A stretch of 64,000 bases of DNA, from the NCBI GenBank assembly GCA_041905405.1, contig JAYRLC010000021.1:1-64000 (forward strand). The letters are read 5' to 3'. The position numbers were made by a program, and so were the translations under genes. The stretch comes from RAM1 sp041905405. GTDB lineage: Bacteria > Pseudomonadota > Gammaproteobacteria > Burkholderiales > Burkholderiaceae_C. The notes under the pieces were generated by a model. That model was not told the DNA's origin. It ran no database searches and saw only the letters and a list, made by a program, of their open reading frames with translations. Positions 17,782 through 26,252 of this stretch are shown here, piece after piece; position 1 is the first letter of the stretch, and every line of letters begins with the position of its first letter.

Positions 17782-18201
17782 TCAGGCGCCCAATATCTCG
17801 CGTACAGATTTTTCCGATGCGGCGGGAAATACGACCTGGAAATCGTGCTCAGGCGATGATGGTGGAATCGCAGCAGCACTGCTACGCCAATCGTGAACAG
17901 CGTCGCTAAGAATCTCCAGATAAATCTTGCAATCGCCGGGACTGATCTGAAGCGGGACATCAGAGTGCACCACTGCAATTTTTCGCTGCGTGATCCAATG
18001 GAAATCCCGAAGGCAGTCTGACAGGCCATCCCAATTGAGTCCGAAGTAGCTTGGAAAGTGGGCAGCCGACGCCATTGCTTCCAGCAACTGTGATTTCGAG
18101 GTCAAGGCGGGAGGTAAGTCGATCTTGAAAGTCGAGTCGTCTGAGATTTGCGGCGAATCGCTGAACATGAATGGAAGCGTACGCATAGGTTGTGCGCTCA
18201 T
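17782..18201 (-). CDS. Barstar-family RNase inhibitor (immunity protein)
   Basis: A 139-residue protein with the barstar core KSQLLEAMASAAHFPSYFGL followed by NWDGLSDCLRDF. The Asp in NWDGL corresponds to the residue that plugs the barnase active site. It should be cytoplasmic and bind the RNase encoded just upstream. The start is the ATG at 18201, which overlaps the RNase stop (ATGA), so toxin and inhibitor are translationally coupled. GC content is lower than in flanking genes, as for its two neighbours on this strand. Confidence 0.9.
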   Translation of the reverse strand: MSAQPMRTLPFMFSDSPQISDDSTFKIDLPPALTSKSQLLEAMASAAHFPSYFGLNWDGLSDCLRDFHWITQRKIAVVHSDVPLQISPGDCKIYLEILSDAVHDWRSSAAAIPPSSPEHDFQVVFPAASEKSVREILGA

Positions 18202-18704
18202 GGCAGCGGAATGAAGGTTCTGTAGTGATCTGGAGTGTAGTAAACCTCTCCACCCTGTCCGGTCACCACGCGTTGCTGTCCGGGCCCCGCTATGCCTGGG
18301 GTGGGATGGACCCATTCACGGTAGTACCCGTCAGGCTTAATAGGCAGTAGCCCTTCACGATTCTGGAATGTCGAGCCGTCATTTCGATGGGGGAAGCTCT
18401 GCCCGGCGCGAACTCTCTCCAGAGTCGAGTACACCTCCGGCGGGCATGGCGGCTGCGTTGCCGAGGGTTGGGTCGCAGAGTACCTTGTGCTCGGCGAGGC
18501 CCTCCCTGCGCCGAAGGGAGAGGCGCCGCCCCCAGCTTCGAGTGGCAGCAGCTCAATTGCTCTTTTGGGAAGCCCCTTTGGCGTCAAGCCCTCTGGGTCC
18601 GTATAGCTCAGTGGATTGCCGCCAACGTAAACGGCATGGACACTGCCAATCACTGAGAGCATCAGAAGCAGACCTGCCAGAAATTTTTTGATGTAGCTGT
18701 TCAT
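18198..18704 (-). CDS. Secreted barnase-like RNase toxin carrying an Rhs-core end motif
   Basis: A 168-residue protein. Residues 1-24 form a signal peptide. Residues 26-40 read YVGGNPLSYTDPEGL, the junction motif that ends the Rhs/YD-repeat core in polymorphic toxins. A Gly/Ser/Pro-rich linker leads to a ribonuclease N1/barnase domain (about 88-168) with STFQNREGLLP. Catalytic residues aligned to barnase are Glu130, Arg145 (QQRVV) and His160 (TPDHYRTF), so all three are kept. AAGGAGG precedes the ATG. It looks like an Rhs toxin tip that lost its repeat shell and gained its own secretion signal. Confidence 0.88.
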   Translation of the reverse strand: MNSYIKKFLAGLLLMLSVIGSVHAVYVGGNPLSYTDPEGLTPKGLPKRAIELLPLEAGGGASPFGAGRASPSTRYSATQPSATQPPCPPEVYSTLERVRAGQSFPHRNDGSTFQNREGLLPIKPDGYYREWVHPTPGIAGPGQQRVVTGQGGEVYYTPDHYRTFIPLP

Positions 18705-18726
18705 GTTTTCGCCTCCTTGATGTTGA

Positions 18727-19752
18727 TTAATTTGCATAACGCGCCTTCGCGCGTTCAATCCGCTCGCGATACGCCGCTTCGATCGCTGCGGTCGGTGCCT
18801 GAAAGCCCAAGTCTTTCGCCTTGTTTCCCCAATACAGCCAACCGTTTTCAAGGTCTTCGAACAACGGTTCGAGGTTTGCGGGAATGTCCGAAGGACGTTG
18901 ATATCGCTCTACAAAAAGTTGTCGCTTGAGACCAAGGTATCCAAAGTACGCATGCGCCATCGCCGAAATGTCTTTTGGGTAGTGTTTGAGAAGGAATTCG
19001 GCCAGCTGTACGCGCGCGAGGTCCGAAGCTACGGTTCCTAGGCTTTCGTAGCTCCCCAATAGCGTGCCAGCAATGGCTGCAGCTGTCTCCCTCATAGTCA
19101 AGGGTTGCAGGTAGATGCCGTTGGCGATCGCCGTCGGCGTTATGGTGGGGAATTGCTTCAACTGCCATTGATCGTCCGCCCATCCGCCTCCATCCGTGGT
19201 TTCCACGCCATACCAAAGGCCGTTGTCGCCTCGGAATTTCACATAGAAGTAGTTGGGCGCGGTCGTGAGAGCAACTGGTATATCCAGCCTTTGTCCCAGG
19301 ATGATGAACAAAGCAGGCATCGAGATGCAATTGCCTTTTCGGGTAGCGAGATAAACCGATAGGAGTTGTGCCTTTGGATTTCTGTCATCGTGCAGGTCGT
19401 ACATAAACGGCTTCTTACCGCCGAGGGGTTGGGGCCTGTACAGATAGTCACGAAGCGCCTTGAATTTGGCCAGGTTGCTGGCGTTATCTGGCACAGAGGC
19501 TTTGACTTCTGCCACCATATCCTCGATTAGTTTGAGAGTGACAGTTGGATCGGTCGACGGATCGATCATTTGATCGATGGCCAGCTTGATATGGGCCAGA
19601 TCCATGAGTGGTTCTGGAGTGGCCAGGATGGAGCGAACTGTGTTGAAGTTCGACCCGAAGTCCGGAGCCCAGTGTTGAGCGCGCGCCGCCGTAGGTGGCA
19701 CCACAAGGGCCAGCACAAGGCACGCGGACAAAAAGCCAATGAAATTGCGCAT
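18727..19752 (-). CDS. Secreted transglutaminase-like (SirB1-type) protein
   Basis: A 341-residue protein with a signal peptide (ending AARAQ). The central part matches the SirB1/transglutaminase-like core, KGNCISMPALFIILGQRLDI, where the Cys is at the catalytic position. The following PNYFYVKF stands where related proteins have a His (PGHFLVR), so the triad may be incomplete. The C-terminal 120 residues are helical and TPR-like. It lies 22 bases upstream of the RNase gene on the same strand and shares its lower GC content, so all three genes may move and act as a unit. Whether it processes the toxin is unknown. Confidence 0.75.
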   Translation of the reverse strand: MRNFIGFLSACLVLALVVPPTAARAQHWAPDFGSNFNTVRSILATPEPLMDLAHIKLAIDQMIDPSTDPTVTLKLIEDMVAEVKASVPDNASNLAKFKALRDYLYRPQPLGGKKPFMYDLHDDRNPKAQLLSVYLATRKGNCISMPALFIILGQRLDIPVALTTAPNYFYVKFRGDNGLWYGVETTDGGGWADDQWQLKQFPTITPTAIANGIYLQPLTMRETAAAIAGTLLGSYESLGTVASDLARVQLAEFLLKHYPKDISAMAHAYFGYLGLKRQLFVERYQRPSDIPANLEPLFEDLENGWLYWGNKAKDLGFQAPTAAIEAAYRERIERAKARYAN

Positions 19753-19800
19753 GAAGTCCTCCCTGAAGGAGAGAACTTTTTAGCACATTTTTCTGTAACC

Positions 19801-20607
19801 CTATTCGCTCGCCATGCCGCGCAGCGATGCCTCAATCGCCGCCGCCGTGGCCAGCGGCTTCTCCATGGGGAACAGGTGGCTGCCTTCCAGCATCATGAGC
19901 CGGCCTTTCACGAGCTGGTGCGTCATGGCCATGCCCACCTGCTTCATTTCCTCGGACCGTGTGCCGCCGATGAAGGCGACGGGGCATTTGAGCGGGTGCC
20001 GTTTGAGCAGCCGGTCCAGGTTGTCGGGCAGGGTGTTGTAGATCGCGGTTTCCACGTCGCGGTCAAAAGCCAGCATGCGCTGCCCGTCCACGTCGCGGGT
20101 GCCGTGCACCGCATAGTCGGCCAGCACCTGTTCGTCCCATTTGGCAAACGCCTTTTTATGGCGGAAGTGCTCCAGCACGGCGTTTTCGTCGGGCCAGGTG
20201 TTCTTGCGCTTGCGGCTCACCGCGCCGGGCGACACCGAACCCACGAGCTGTGTGCGCTTGATGACGCCCAGCGTCTTGGCGCGCCAGCCGCCCAGGACGG
20301 GCGAGTCGATCAGCAGCACACCGCGCGCCAGCTGCGGGTGGCGCGCCGCGCACATCAGGCTCAGGAACCCACCCAGTGAATGGCCCACCAGCCAGGCCGG
20401 CTCGCCGGCCTTGTCCACCTCTTTGCGGGCGAAGTCGTGCAGTTGCTGCACGAGCTGCGGCCAGTTGTTGGTGACGGGATATTTGGGGTCGTGGCCGAAA
20501 CGGTCCACGGCGCGCACCGTGAAGCCGCGCGAGCGCAGGCTCTTGAACAGGACGCCGTAGGTGGCGGCCGGGAAGCTGTTGGCGTGGGAGAAGACAAGCA
20601 GACTCAA
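19801..20607 (-). CDS. Alpha/beta-fold hydrolase
   Basis: A 268-residue cytoplasmic hydrolase. It shows the early FSHANSFPAATYGVLF oxyanion segment, the nucleophile elbow LVGHSLGGFLSL (Ser at about residue 94) and a late His in LEGSHLFPMEKP. It resembles lipase/esterase-like proteins often annotated only as alpha/beta hydrolase. It follows the Anbu-type gene by 10 bases on the same strand, so it is probably in the mutS-anbu-hydrolase transcript. The substrate cannot be predicted. Confidence 0.88.
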   Translation of the reverse strand: MSLLVFSHANSFPAATYGVLFKSLRSRGFTVRAVDRFGHDPKYPVTNNWPQLVQQLHDFARKEVDKAGEPAWLVGHSLGGFLSLMCAARHPQLARGVLLIDSPVLGGWRAKTLGVIKRTQLVGSVSPGAVSRKRKNTWPDENAVLEHFRHKKAFAKWDEQVLADYAVHGTRDVDGQRMLAFDRDVETAIYNTLPDNLDRLLKRHPLKCPVAFIGGTRSEEMKQVGMAMTHQLVKGRLMMLEGSHLFPMEKPLATAAAIEASLRGMASE

Positions 20608-20617
20608 GGCACGGGCC

Positions 20618-21442
20618 TCAGATGAGCTTGTCTTCGGGCCTGGCGATTTTCTTCAGCGGCTTGCTGCGGCCTTCGGTCATGAGCGGGGTGTCGGTGTGCC
20701 GGTCGTCCCAGACGGGGTCTTCCAGGCTGTCGAACACTTCGCGCAGCTTCTGGCCCCAGCTGTTGTGCAACATGCGGTAGTAGGGGTTGTCATGGTCCAG
20801 GCAGGCGACCTGGTCGGACTGGAAGCGGTTGGCTTCGTACACGACCAGATCCAGCGGCGGGCCGACCGACAGGTTGGACTTCATGGTGGAGTCCATGGAC
20901 ACCAGTGCGCACTTGGCGGCTTCGTCCAGCGGCGTGTCGGGCGTGATCACGCGGTCCAGCACGGGCTTGCCGTACTTGGATTCGCCGATCTGGAAGTACG
21001 GCGTCTCGGGCGTGGCCTCGATGAAGTTGCCGGCCGAGTAAACGTGGAACAGGCGCATGCCCTCGCCGCGGATCTGCCCGCCAAAGATCAGCGACACGTT
21101 GAAGCTCACGTCGGCATGCTTGAGCGCGGCAGCGTCACGGTCGTACACGCGGCGCACGGCCTGGCCCAGCACGCGGCAGGCGTCGAACATGCTCCTGGCG
21201 TTCCAGATCGTGATGGGTTCGCTGTCCTCGGTTTCCTTCAACTGCTCGACCTGCAGGATCTCGCGCACCGACTGGCTGATCGACAGGTTGCCGGCCGACA
21301 GCAGGACCATGAAGCGGTCCTCAGGCCGCTCGTACACGATCATCTTGCGGAAAGTGCTGATGTGGTCCACGCCCGCGTTGGTGCGCGAGTCGGACAGGAA
21401 CACCAGCCCGGCGTTGAGTTTGATGCCTACGCAATAGGTCAT
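20618..21442 (-). CDS. Anbu/BPH-type proteasome beta-subunit homologue
   Basis: A 274-residue Ntn-hydrolase of the bacterial Anbu (ancestral beta subunit) group. The start MTYCVGIKLNAGLVFLSDSR gives Thr2 as the nucleophile, Asp18 in FLSDSR, and Lys33 in STFRKMIVY. Anbu proteins form ring or helical assemblies and are suspected to process peptides; their targets are unknown. In many bacteria anbu sits with transglutaminase and ATP-grasp genes. Here it follows mutS with a 4-base ATGA overlap instead, and the transglutaminase-like gene 900 bases further on is of a different type. Confidence 0.88.
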   Translation of the reverse strand: MTYCVGIKLNAGLVFLSDSRTNAGVDHISTFRKMIVYERPEDRFMVLLSAGNLSISQSVREILQVEQLKETEDSEPITIWNARSMFDACRVLGQAVRRVYDRDAAALKHADVSFNVSLIFGGQIRGEGMRLFHVYSAGNFIEATPETPYFQIGESKYGKPVLDRVITPDTPLDEAAKCALVSMDSTMKSNLSVGPPLDLVVYEANRFQSDQVACLDHDNPYYRMLHNSWGQKLREVFDSLEDPVWDDRHTDTPLMTEGRSKPLKKIARPEDKLI

Positions 21443-24060
21443 TTTTTTTCCAGTTTTTTCTTCAGTGCGTACAGAGCGTCGAGCGCCTCGCGGGGGCTCA
21501 GGGCGTCGGGGTCGATGGCGGCCAATGCCGCTTCAGCCGGTGACGGGCCGCTGTCCATCGCGGTGGGCGGCGGTGCAAACAAGTCTACCTGCTCGCGCGT
21601 GTCGGCCTGCTGGCCTTCCAGCGCGGCCAGCGCATGGCGCGCATGGTTCACCACGGCCGCCGGCATGCCGGCCAGCCGCGCGACCTGGATGCCATAGCTG
21701 CGGCTGGCCGGCCCCGCCTGGATCTCGTGCAGGAACACGATGTCGCTGCCCGATTCGGCTGCGCTCACGTGCACGTTCACCGCGCCATGGTGCCTGGCGG
21801 GGAACTCGGTCAGCTCGAAGTAATGGGTGGCGAACAAGGTGAAGGCGCGCGTCTTGTCATGCAGGTGCGCGGCAATGCCTGAAGCAAGTGCCAGGCCATC
21901 GAACGTGCTGGTGCCGCGGCCGATCTCGTCCATGAGCACCAGCGATTCGGGCGACGCGCCGTGCAGGATCTGCGCGGCCTCGGTCATCTCCAGCATGAAG
22001 GTGGACTGCGCATTGGCCAGGTCGTCGGCCGCGCCGATGCGTGTGTGGATCGCGTCCAGCGGCCCCAGGCGGCACGCCTGCGCGGGCACGTAGCTGCCGA
22101 TGCTGGCCAGAAGGCTGATGATCGCGACCTGGCGCATGTAGGTGCTCTTGCCGCCCATGTTGGGGCCGGTAATGACCTGCATGCGCTGCTTGGGCCCCAG
22201 CCGCGTGTCGTTGGCGATGAAGCTGCCGCCGCCTGTTTCCGCTAGCCTGGCTTCAACGACGGGGTGGCGGCCCTGCGTGATGTCGATGCCGGGCTCGCGC
22301 GTGAACTGCGGGCAGCACCAGCCAAGCGTGAGCGAGCGTTCGGCAAAGGCGCACAGCACGTCCAGTGCGGCCACCGCCCGTGCCAGTTGCGTCAGCGCGG
22401 GCACATGGGGCTGCAGCGCGTCCAGAATCTGTTCGTACAGCCATTTCTCGCGGGCCAGCGCGCGCTCCTGCGCGCTCAGGGCCTTGTCCTCGAACGTCTT
22501 GAGCTCGGGCGTGATGAAGCGCTCGGCGTTCTTCAGTGTCTGGCGGCGGCGGTAGTCGTCAGGCACCTTGTCCACCTGGCCCTGCGTGACCTCGATGTAG
22601 AAGCCGTGCACCTTGTTGAACTGCACGCGCAGGTTGGCGATGCCGGTGCGCGCCCGCTCGCGCGTTTCCAGGTCCAGCAGAAAGGCGTCGCAGTTGTTCT
22701 GGATGCCGCGCAGCTCGTCCAGCTCGGCGTCAAACCCCGCGGCGATCACGCCGCCGTCGCGCACCAGCGCGGCGGGCTCTTCGAGAATGGCGCGGGCCAG
22801 AAGCTCGGCGCAGCCCGGCGGCGGAACCAGCGCCGCGGCGATCTGCGCCAGCGCGCCGTCCAGACCCTGCACGTCCCGGCCCAGCTGGTGCGCCCGCTGC
22901 AGCGACTGCTGCAGCGCCACCAGCTCGCGCGGGCGCACCTGGCGCAGCGCTGTGCGGGCCGTGATGCGTTCCACGTCGCTCATGCCCTTGAGTCCCGCGC
23001 GCAGGGCCTGCCAGCGGCCGTCGGAAGGCCGTGGCCCGTCGCCGCCGCGCAGCGTGGTGACGGCCTGCAGGCGTTGCGTGGCCTGGGCGCGGTCGCGCTG
23101 CGGCGCGAGCAGCCAGCTCTTGAGCATGCGGCTGCCCATGCCGGTCAGGCAGGTGTCCAGCAACGAGAACAGCGTGGGCGAATCTTCACCACGCAGCGTC
23201 TGCACCAGCTCCAGGTTGCGGCGCGTGGTGAGCGGCAGGTCGATCAGTTCATCACTGCGCTGCACACGGATGCTGTGCAGGTGGGTCAGCGCCCGGCCCT
23301 GCGTGTGCTCGGCAAAGCCCAGCACGGCGGCGGCGGCGGCGTGCGCCTCGGGCAGGCCGTCGGCGCCCCAGGCCTGCAGGCTGGCCGCCTTCATCTGCTC
23401 CAGCAGTTTGCGCTGGCCCAGGGCGCTGTCGAACTGCCAGTCCGGCCGCGGCGTGAGCGACAGCGACGCATTGAAGCGCAGGGCCTTGAGCCGCTGCTCG
23501 AACGCGGGCGTGACGCCCGCGCTGTACAGCAGCTCGCTGGGCGCGATGCGCGCGGCCCAGGCTTCCAGCTCGTCGGCGGGGCACTGGGCCAGGTGCAGCT
23601 CGCCCTGCGTCACGCTCAGCCACGCCAGGCCCAGCGTGTTGCGCGCGCCGGGGTGCACGGCCAGCAGGTAGGCCTCGGCCTTGTCGTTCAGCAGCTCGGT
23701 GTCGGTCAGCGTGCCGGGCGTCACCACGCGCACCACCTTGCGCTCCACCGGCCCTTTGGCCGTGGCCACGTCGCCCACCTGCTCGCAGATGGCAACCGAT
23801 TCGCCCAGCTTGATCAGCCGCGCCAGGTAGGTTTCCACCGAATGGAACGGCACGCCCGCCATCACGACGGGTTCGCCGGCCGACATGCCGCGCTTGGTCA
23901 GCGTGATGTCCAGCAGGCGCGCGGCCTTTTCTGCATCAGCCCAGAACAGCTCGTAGAAGTCCCCCATGCGGTAGAACAGCAGGGTGTCGGGGAAGTCTTT
24001 TTTCAGGCCCAGGTACTGGACCATCATGGGCGTGTGTGCGGGGGCTTCGGCTGTACTCAT
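21439..24060 (-). CDS. mutS: DNA mismatch repair protein MutS
   Basis: Recognises base mismatches and small loops and recruits MutL. The 873-residue protein has the mismatch-binding Phe in LLFYRMGDFYELF (with GDFYELF near residues 33-39), the connector and lever domains, and the C-terminal ABC-type ATPase with Walker A TGPNMGGKSTYM, the signature STFMLEM and Walker B LVLMDEIGRGTST. It is of full length and intact. The start ATG at 24060 is followed closely by conserved sequence (HTPMMVQYLGLKK). Confidence 0.98.
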   Translation of the reverse strand: MSTAEAPAHTPMMVQYLGLKKDFPDTLLFYRMGDFYELFWADAEKAARLLDITLTKRGMSAGEPVVMAGVPFHSVETYLARLIKLGESVAICEQVGDVATAKGPVERKVVRVVTPGTLTDTELLNDKAEAYLLAVHPGARNTLGLAWLSVTQGELHLAQCPADELEAWAARIAPSELLYSAGVTPAFEQRLKALRFNASLSLTPRPDWQFDSALGQRKLLEQMKAASLQAWGADGLPEAHAAAAAVLGFAEHTQGRALTHLHSIRVQRSDELIDLPLTTRRNLELVQTLRGEDSPTLFSLLDTCLTGMGSRMLKSWLLAPQRDRAQATQRLQAVTTLRGGDGPRPSDGRWQALRAGLKGMSDVERITARTALRQVRPRELVALQQSLQRAHQLGRDVQGLDGALAQIAAALVPPPGCAELLARAILEEPAALVRDGGVIAAGFDAELDELRGIQNNCDAFLLDLETRERARTGIANLRVQFNKVHGFYIEVTQGQVDKVPDDYRRRQTLKNAERFITPELKTFEDKALSAQERALAREKWLYEQILDALQPHVPALTQLARAVAALDVLCAFAERSLTLGWCCPQFTREPGIDITQGRHPVVEARLAETGGGSFIANDTRLGPKQRMQVITGPNMGGKSTYMRQVAIISLLASIGSYVPAQACRLGPLDAIHTRIGAADDLANAQSTFMLEMTEAAQILHGASPESLVLMDEIGRGTSTFDGLALASGIAAHLHDKTRAFTLFATHYFELTEFPARHHGAVNVHVSAAESGSDIVFLHEIQAGPASRSYGIQVARLAGMPAAVVNHARHALAALEGQQADTREQVDLFAPPPTAMDSGPSPAEAALAAIDPDALSPREALDALYALKKKLEKK

Positions 24061-24087
24061 GCAATTCCGGGCTACAGGCCCGGAATT

Positions 24088-25179
24088 CTAGGCGGTGGGC
24101 GAGGCAGACGCCTGCATTGACGCCTGCAGCGACGAAGCCTCCATTCTTGTCAGCGGCAGATGTTGCGGGAATTCCCGCTGCATGAAGTCGATCAGCGCCT
24201 CGCGCACCTGGCAGCGCAGGTCAAACGCACGCCCTGCATCCGAGGCCGTGACCAGGATGCGCAGTTGCATGGTCCGCTCGGTTGCGTCTGTTACCTGAAG
24301 CTTCACCACGCGCCCGTCCCATTCGGGAATGTCTTTTACGATGCGTTCCAGTTCAGCCCGCACGGGTGCGAGCGGCATGCCGTAGTCCACGTTCAGGAAT
24401 ACCGTGCCTAGCAGCTGGGAACTGGTGCGTGTCCAATTCTGGAAGGGATGTTCAATGAACCACTGCAGCGGGATGATGAGGCGTCGCTCATCCCAGATGC
24501 GCAGCACCACGTAGGTGCCCGTGATTTCCTCGACGCGACCCCATTCGTTTTCCACGATCAGCACGTCATCGATTCGGATGGGCTGGGACAGGGCGATCTG
24601 CAGGCCAGCAATCAGGTTGCTGAACACCGGCCGCGCGGCAATGCCGGCGACGATGCCCACCACGCCCGCGGAGGCCAGCAGGCTCGCGCCGACCTGACGG
24701 GCGCCCGGAAAGGTCATGAGCATGAGCGACACGCCAGCGATCAGTGCCACAACGGCGGCTGTGCGTGACAGCACACGCGCCTGGGTGTGGATGCGTCGGG
24801 CCTGCAAATTGTCGGCAACGTCAGCCGGATAGCGGGCAATCACGCCCCGGGCGACGCCGCTGATGGCTGCGCAGGCGAGCCATGTGATTGCCGCAATCAG
24901 CGCCAGACCGTTGAGGTGCCTGACACTGTTGATGTACCTGAGCTCATCAGGCGCAGCCTGCCACACCAGCTGCAAGGCCAGCAGGGGCAACGCAACGCGC
25001 GCGGCGCGCGCGCATTGCGCAACCACGGCCTTTGCGACCAGTGAAGGCCGGGTCAACCGGCCCAGAACCGCCCAGGCAATGCGGTGTCCCACCAGCGCCG
25101 CGAGAGCGACTGCACAGGCGATGACGGCAGACGCCGCCCACGGATACGAATTGAACAGGTTCAGATCGGAATGGGGCAT
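24088..25179 (-). CDS. MscS-family mechanosensitive channel protein
   Basis: A 363-residue membrane protein with about four N-terminal spans and then the MscS pore-lining helix (SAGVVGIVAGIAARPVFSNL) and beta domain (PIRIDDVLIVENEWGRVEEI). The last 25 residues are Ser/Ala-rich. MscS-like channels release solutes under hypo-osmotic shock, but many small-conductance paralogues have other roles. It lies 27 bases upstream of mutS on the same strand. The plus-strand sensor system starts 180 bases away, so the gap holds divergent promoters. Confidence 0.92.
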   Translation of the reverse strand: MPHSDLNLFNSYPWAASAVIACAVALAALVGHRIAWAVLGRLTRPSLVAKAVVAQCARAARVALPLLALQLVWQAAPDELRYINSVRHLNGLALIAAITWLACAAISGVARGVIARYPADVADNLQARRIHTQARVLSRTAAVVALIAGVSLMLMTFPGARQVGASLLASAGVVGIVAGIAARPVFSNLIAGLQIALSQPIRIDDVLIVENEWGRVEEITGTYVVLRIWDERRLIIPLQWFIEHPFQNWTRTSSQLLGTVFLNVDYGMPLAPVRAELERIVKDIPEWDGRVVKLQVTDATERTMQLRILVTASDAGRAFDLRCQVREALIDFMQREFPQHLPLTRMEASSLQASMQASASPTA

Positions 25180-25358
25180 GCGCCATGTTGCCCTCGAAAT
25201 GGCGCTGTGCGTGTAGGTCTAAAGGCCCTTTGGCACGTGCTGCGGGCGTCCAGTTGGCACCGATGTGGGATAAAAGCATCGCCCACTTGATGGTTATCAA
25301 GCCAGTCACGGTGGCTCGTGTTACATATAGCTCAAGCCCCTTGAGTCTGCTTGGCGCT

Positions 25359-26252
25359 ATGGTGCGGCCGTGCGATGGGGCGACGGGGCATGCCGTGGAG
25401 ACATTCACCGATCTCGCCAGTGGCGCCAGACGGCGGCGTCTGGTTGTGGCTTCCGCGGCTGCGGCAGCTGTCGCGGCTTTCGCGACATGGCGTTTGTGGC
25501 CAGCCCGGGATTCTGCCTTGCAGCGTGCGCGGGTCCGCGGCTATTTGCGCATCGGCTATGCGGTGGAGCCGCCGTATGCGCTGCTCAATAAAGACGGTTC
25601 GGTCACCGGCGAAAGCCCTTCGGTCGCGCAAGCGGTCGTTGGCCGCATGGGGCTGCAGTGCCGCTGGGTGATGACGACGTTCAACCGCCTCGTTTCCGAA
25701 CTGCAGGACGGCCGTTTCGACCTTGTCGCGGCAGGACTGTTTGTCACGCCGCAGCGCCGCACGCAGGTGCTGTTCGCTCAGCCCCAGTTGCGGGTGCGCT
25801 CCGGCTGGCTGGTTCAGGCGGGCAATCCGCGCCGTCTCGGTGATCTTGCCCTGCTGCCTGAGAGGCCGGGGGTCCGCCTGGCAGTGTTGGCCGGCGCCTA
25901 TGAGCATGGGTTGCTGCTGCAGATGGGTGTACCTGCGAGCGCGCTGGTGGTGTTACCCGACGCGCAAAGCGCCCTGAGTGCAGTACTTGGTGCCCGGGCT
26001 GACGGGCTGTTGCTGTCATGGCCGACCGTCTCTTTTAAAGCTCTTCACAGCGGTGGACGACTGGTGGCCGTTTCCGCGGGCGATGATGTCAACACGAACC
26101 ACGTGGCCATGGCCGTTCGCAGAACTGACCTGTCGCTCATGAAGGAACTCAACAGCCAGCTCGACAGGTTTGTGGGGAGTGCCGAGCACGTCGCCATGCT
26201 TGGCGCATGGGGGCTGGGCGCCCAGGATTTGCCCATCAGGTCCGCCTCATGA
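25359..26252 (+). CDS. Solute-binding (SBP_bac_3) sensor-like protein paired with hybrid kinase
   Basis: About 297 residues. After a basic stretch (GARRRR) comes one hydrophobic segment (LVVASAAAAAVAAFATW), then a periplasmic bilobal domain like those of amino-acid binding proteins and BvgS (RGYLRIGYAVEPPYALLNKD, later DLVAAGLFVTPQRRTQVLFA). It appears membrane-anchored and exported. The start is uncertain: ATG at 25359 is used, and GTG at 25395 is also possible. Its stop overlaps the kinase start by 4 bases (ATGA), so it probably serves as the detached sensor of that kinase. Confidence 0.82.
   Translation: MVRPCDGATGHAVETFTDLASGARRRRLVVASAAAAAVAAFATWRLWPARDSALQRARVRGYLRIGYAVEPPYALLNKDGSVTGESPSVAQAVVGRMGLQCRWVMTTFNRLVSELQDGRFDLVAAGLFVTPQRRTQVLFAQPQLRVRSGWLVQAGNPRRLGDLALLPERPGVRLAVLAGAYEHGLLLQMGVPASALVVLPDAQSALSAVLGARADGLLLSWPTVSFKALHSGGRLVAVSAGDDVNTNHVAMAVRRTDLSLMKELNSQLDRFVGSAEHVAMLGAWGLGAQDLPIRSAS

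Noticed and set aside
22264..24120. A long open frame on the plus strand opposite mutS (618 codons), with similar ones opposite glnS, nasA and nirB
   Set aside because: High GC keeps the antisense frame open. The translations are rich in Arg, Ala, Gln and His without domains, and the opposite strand holds clear conserved genes.
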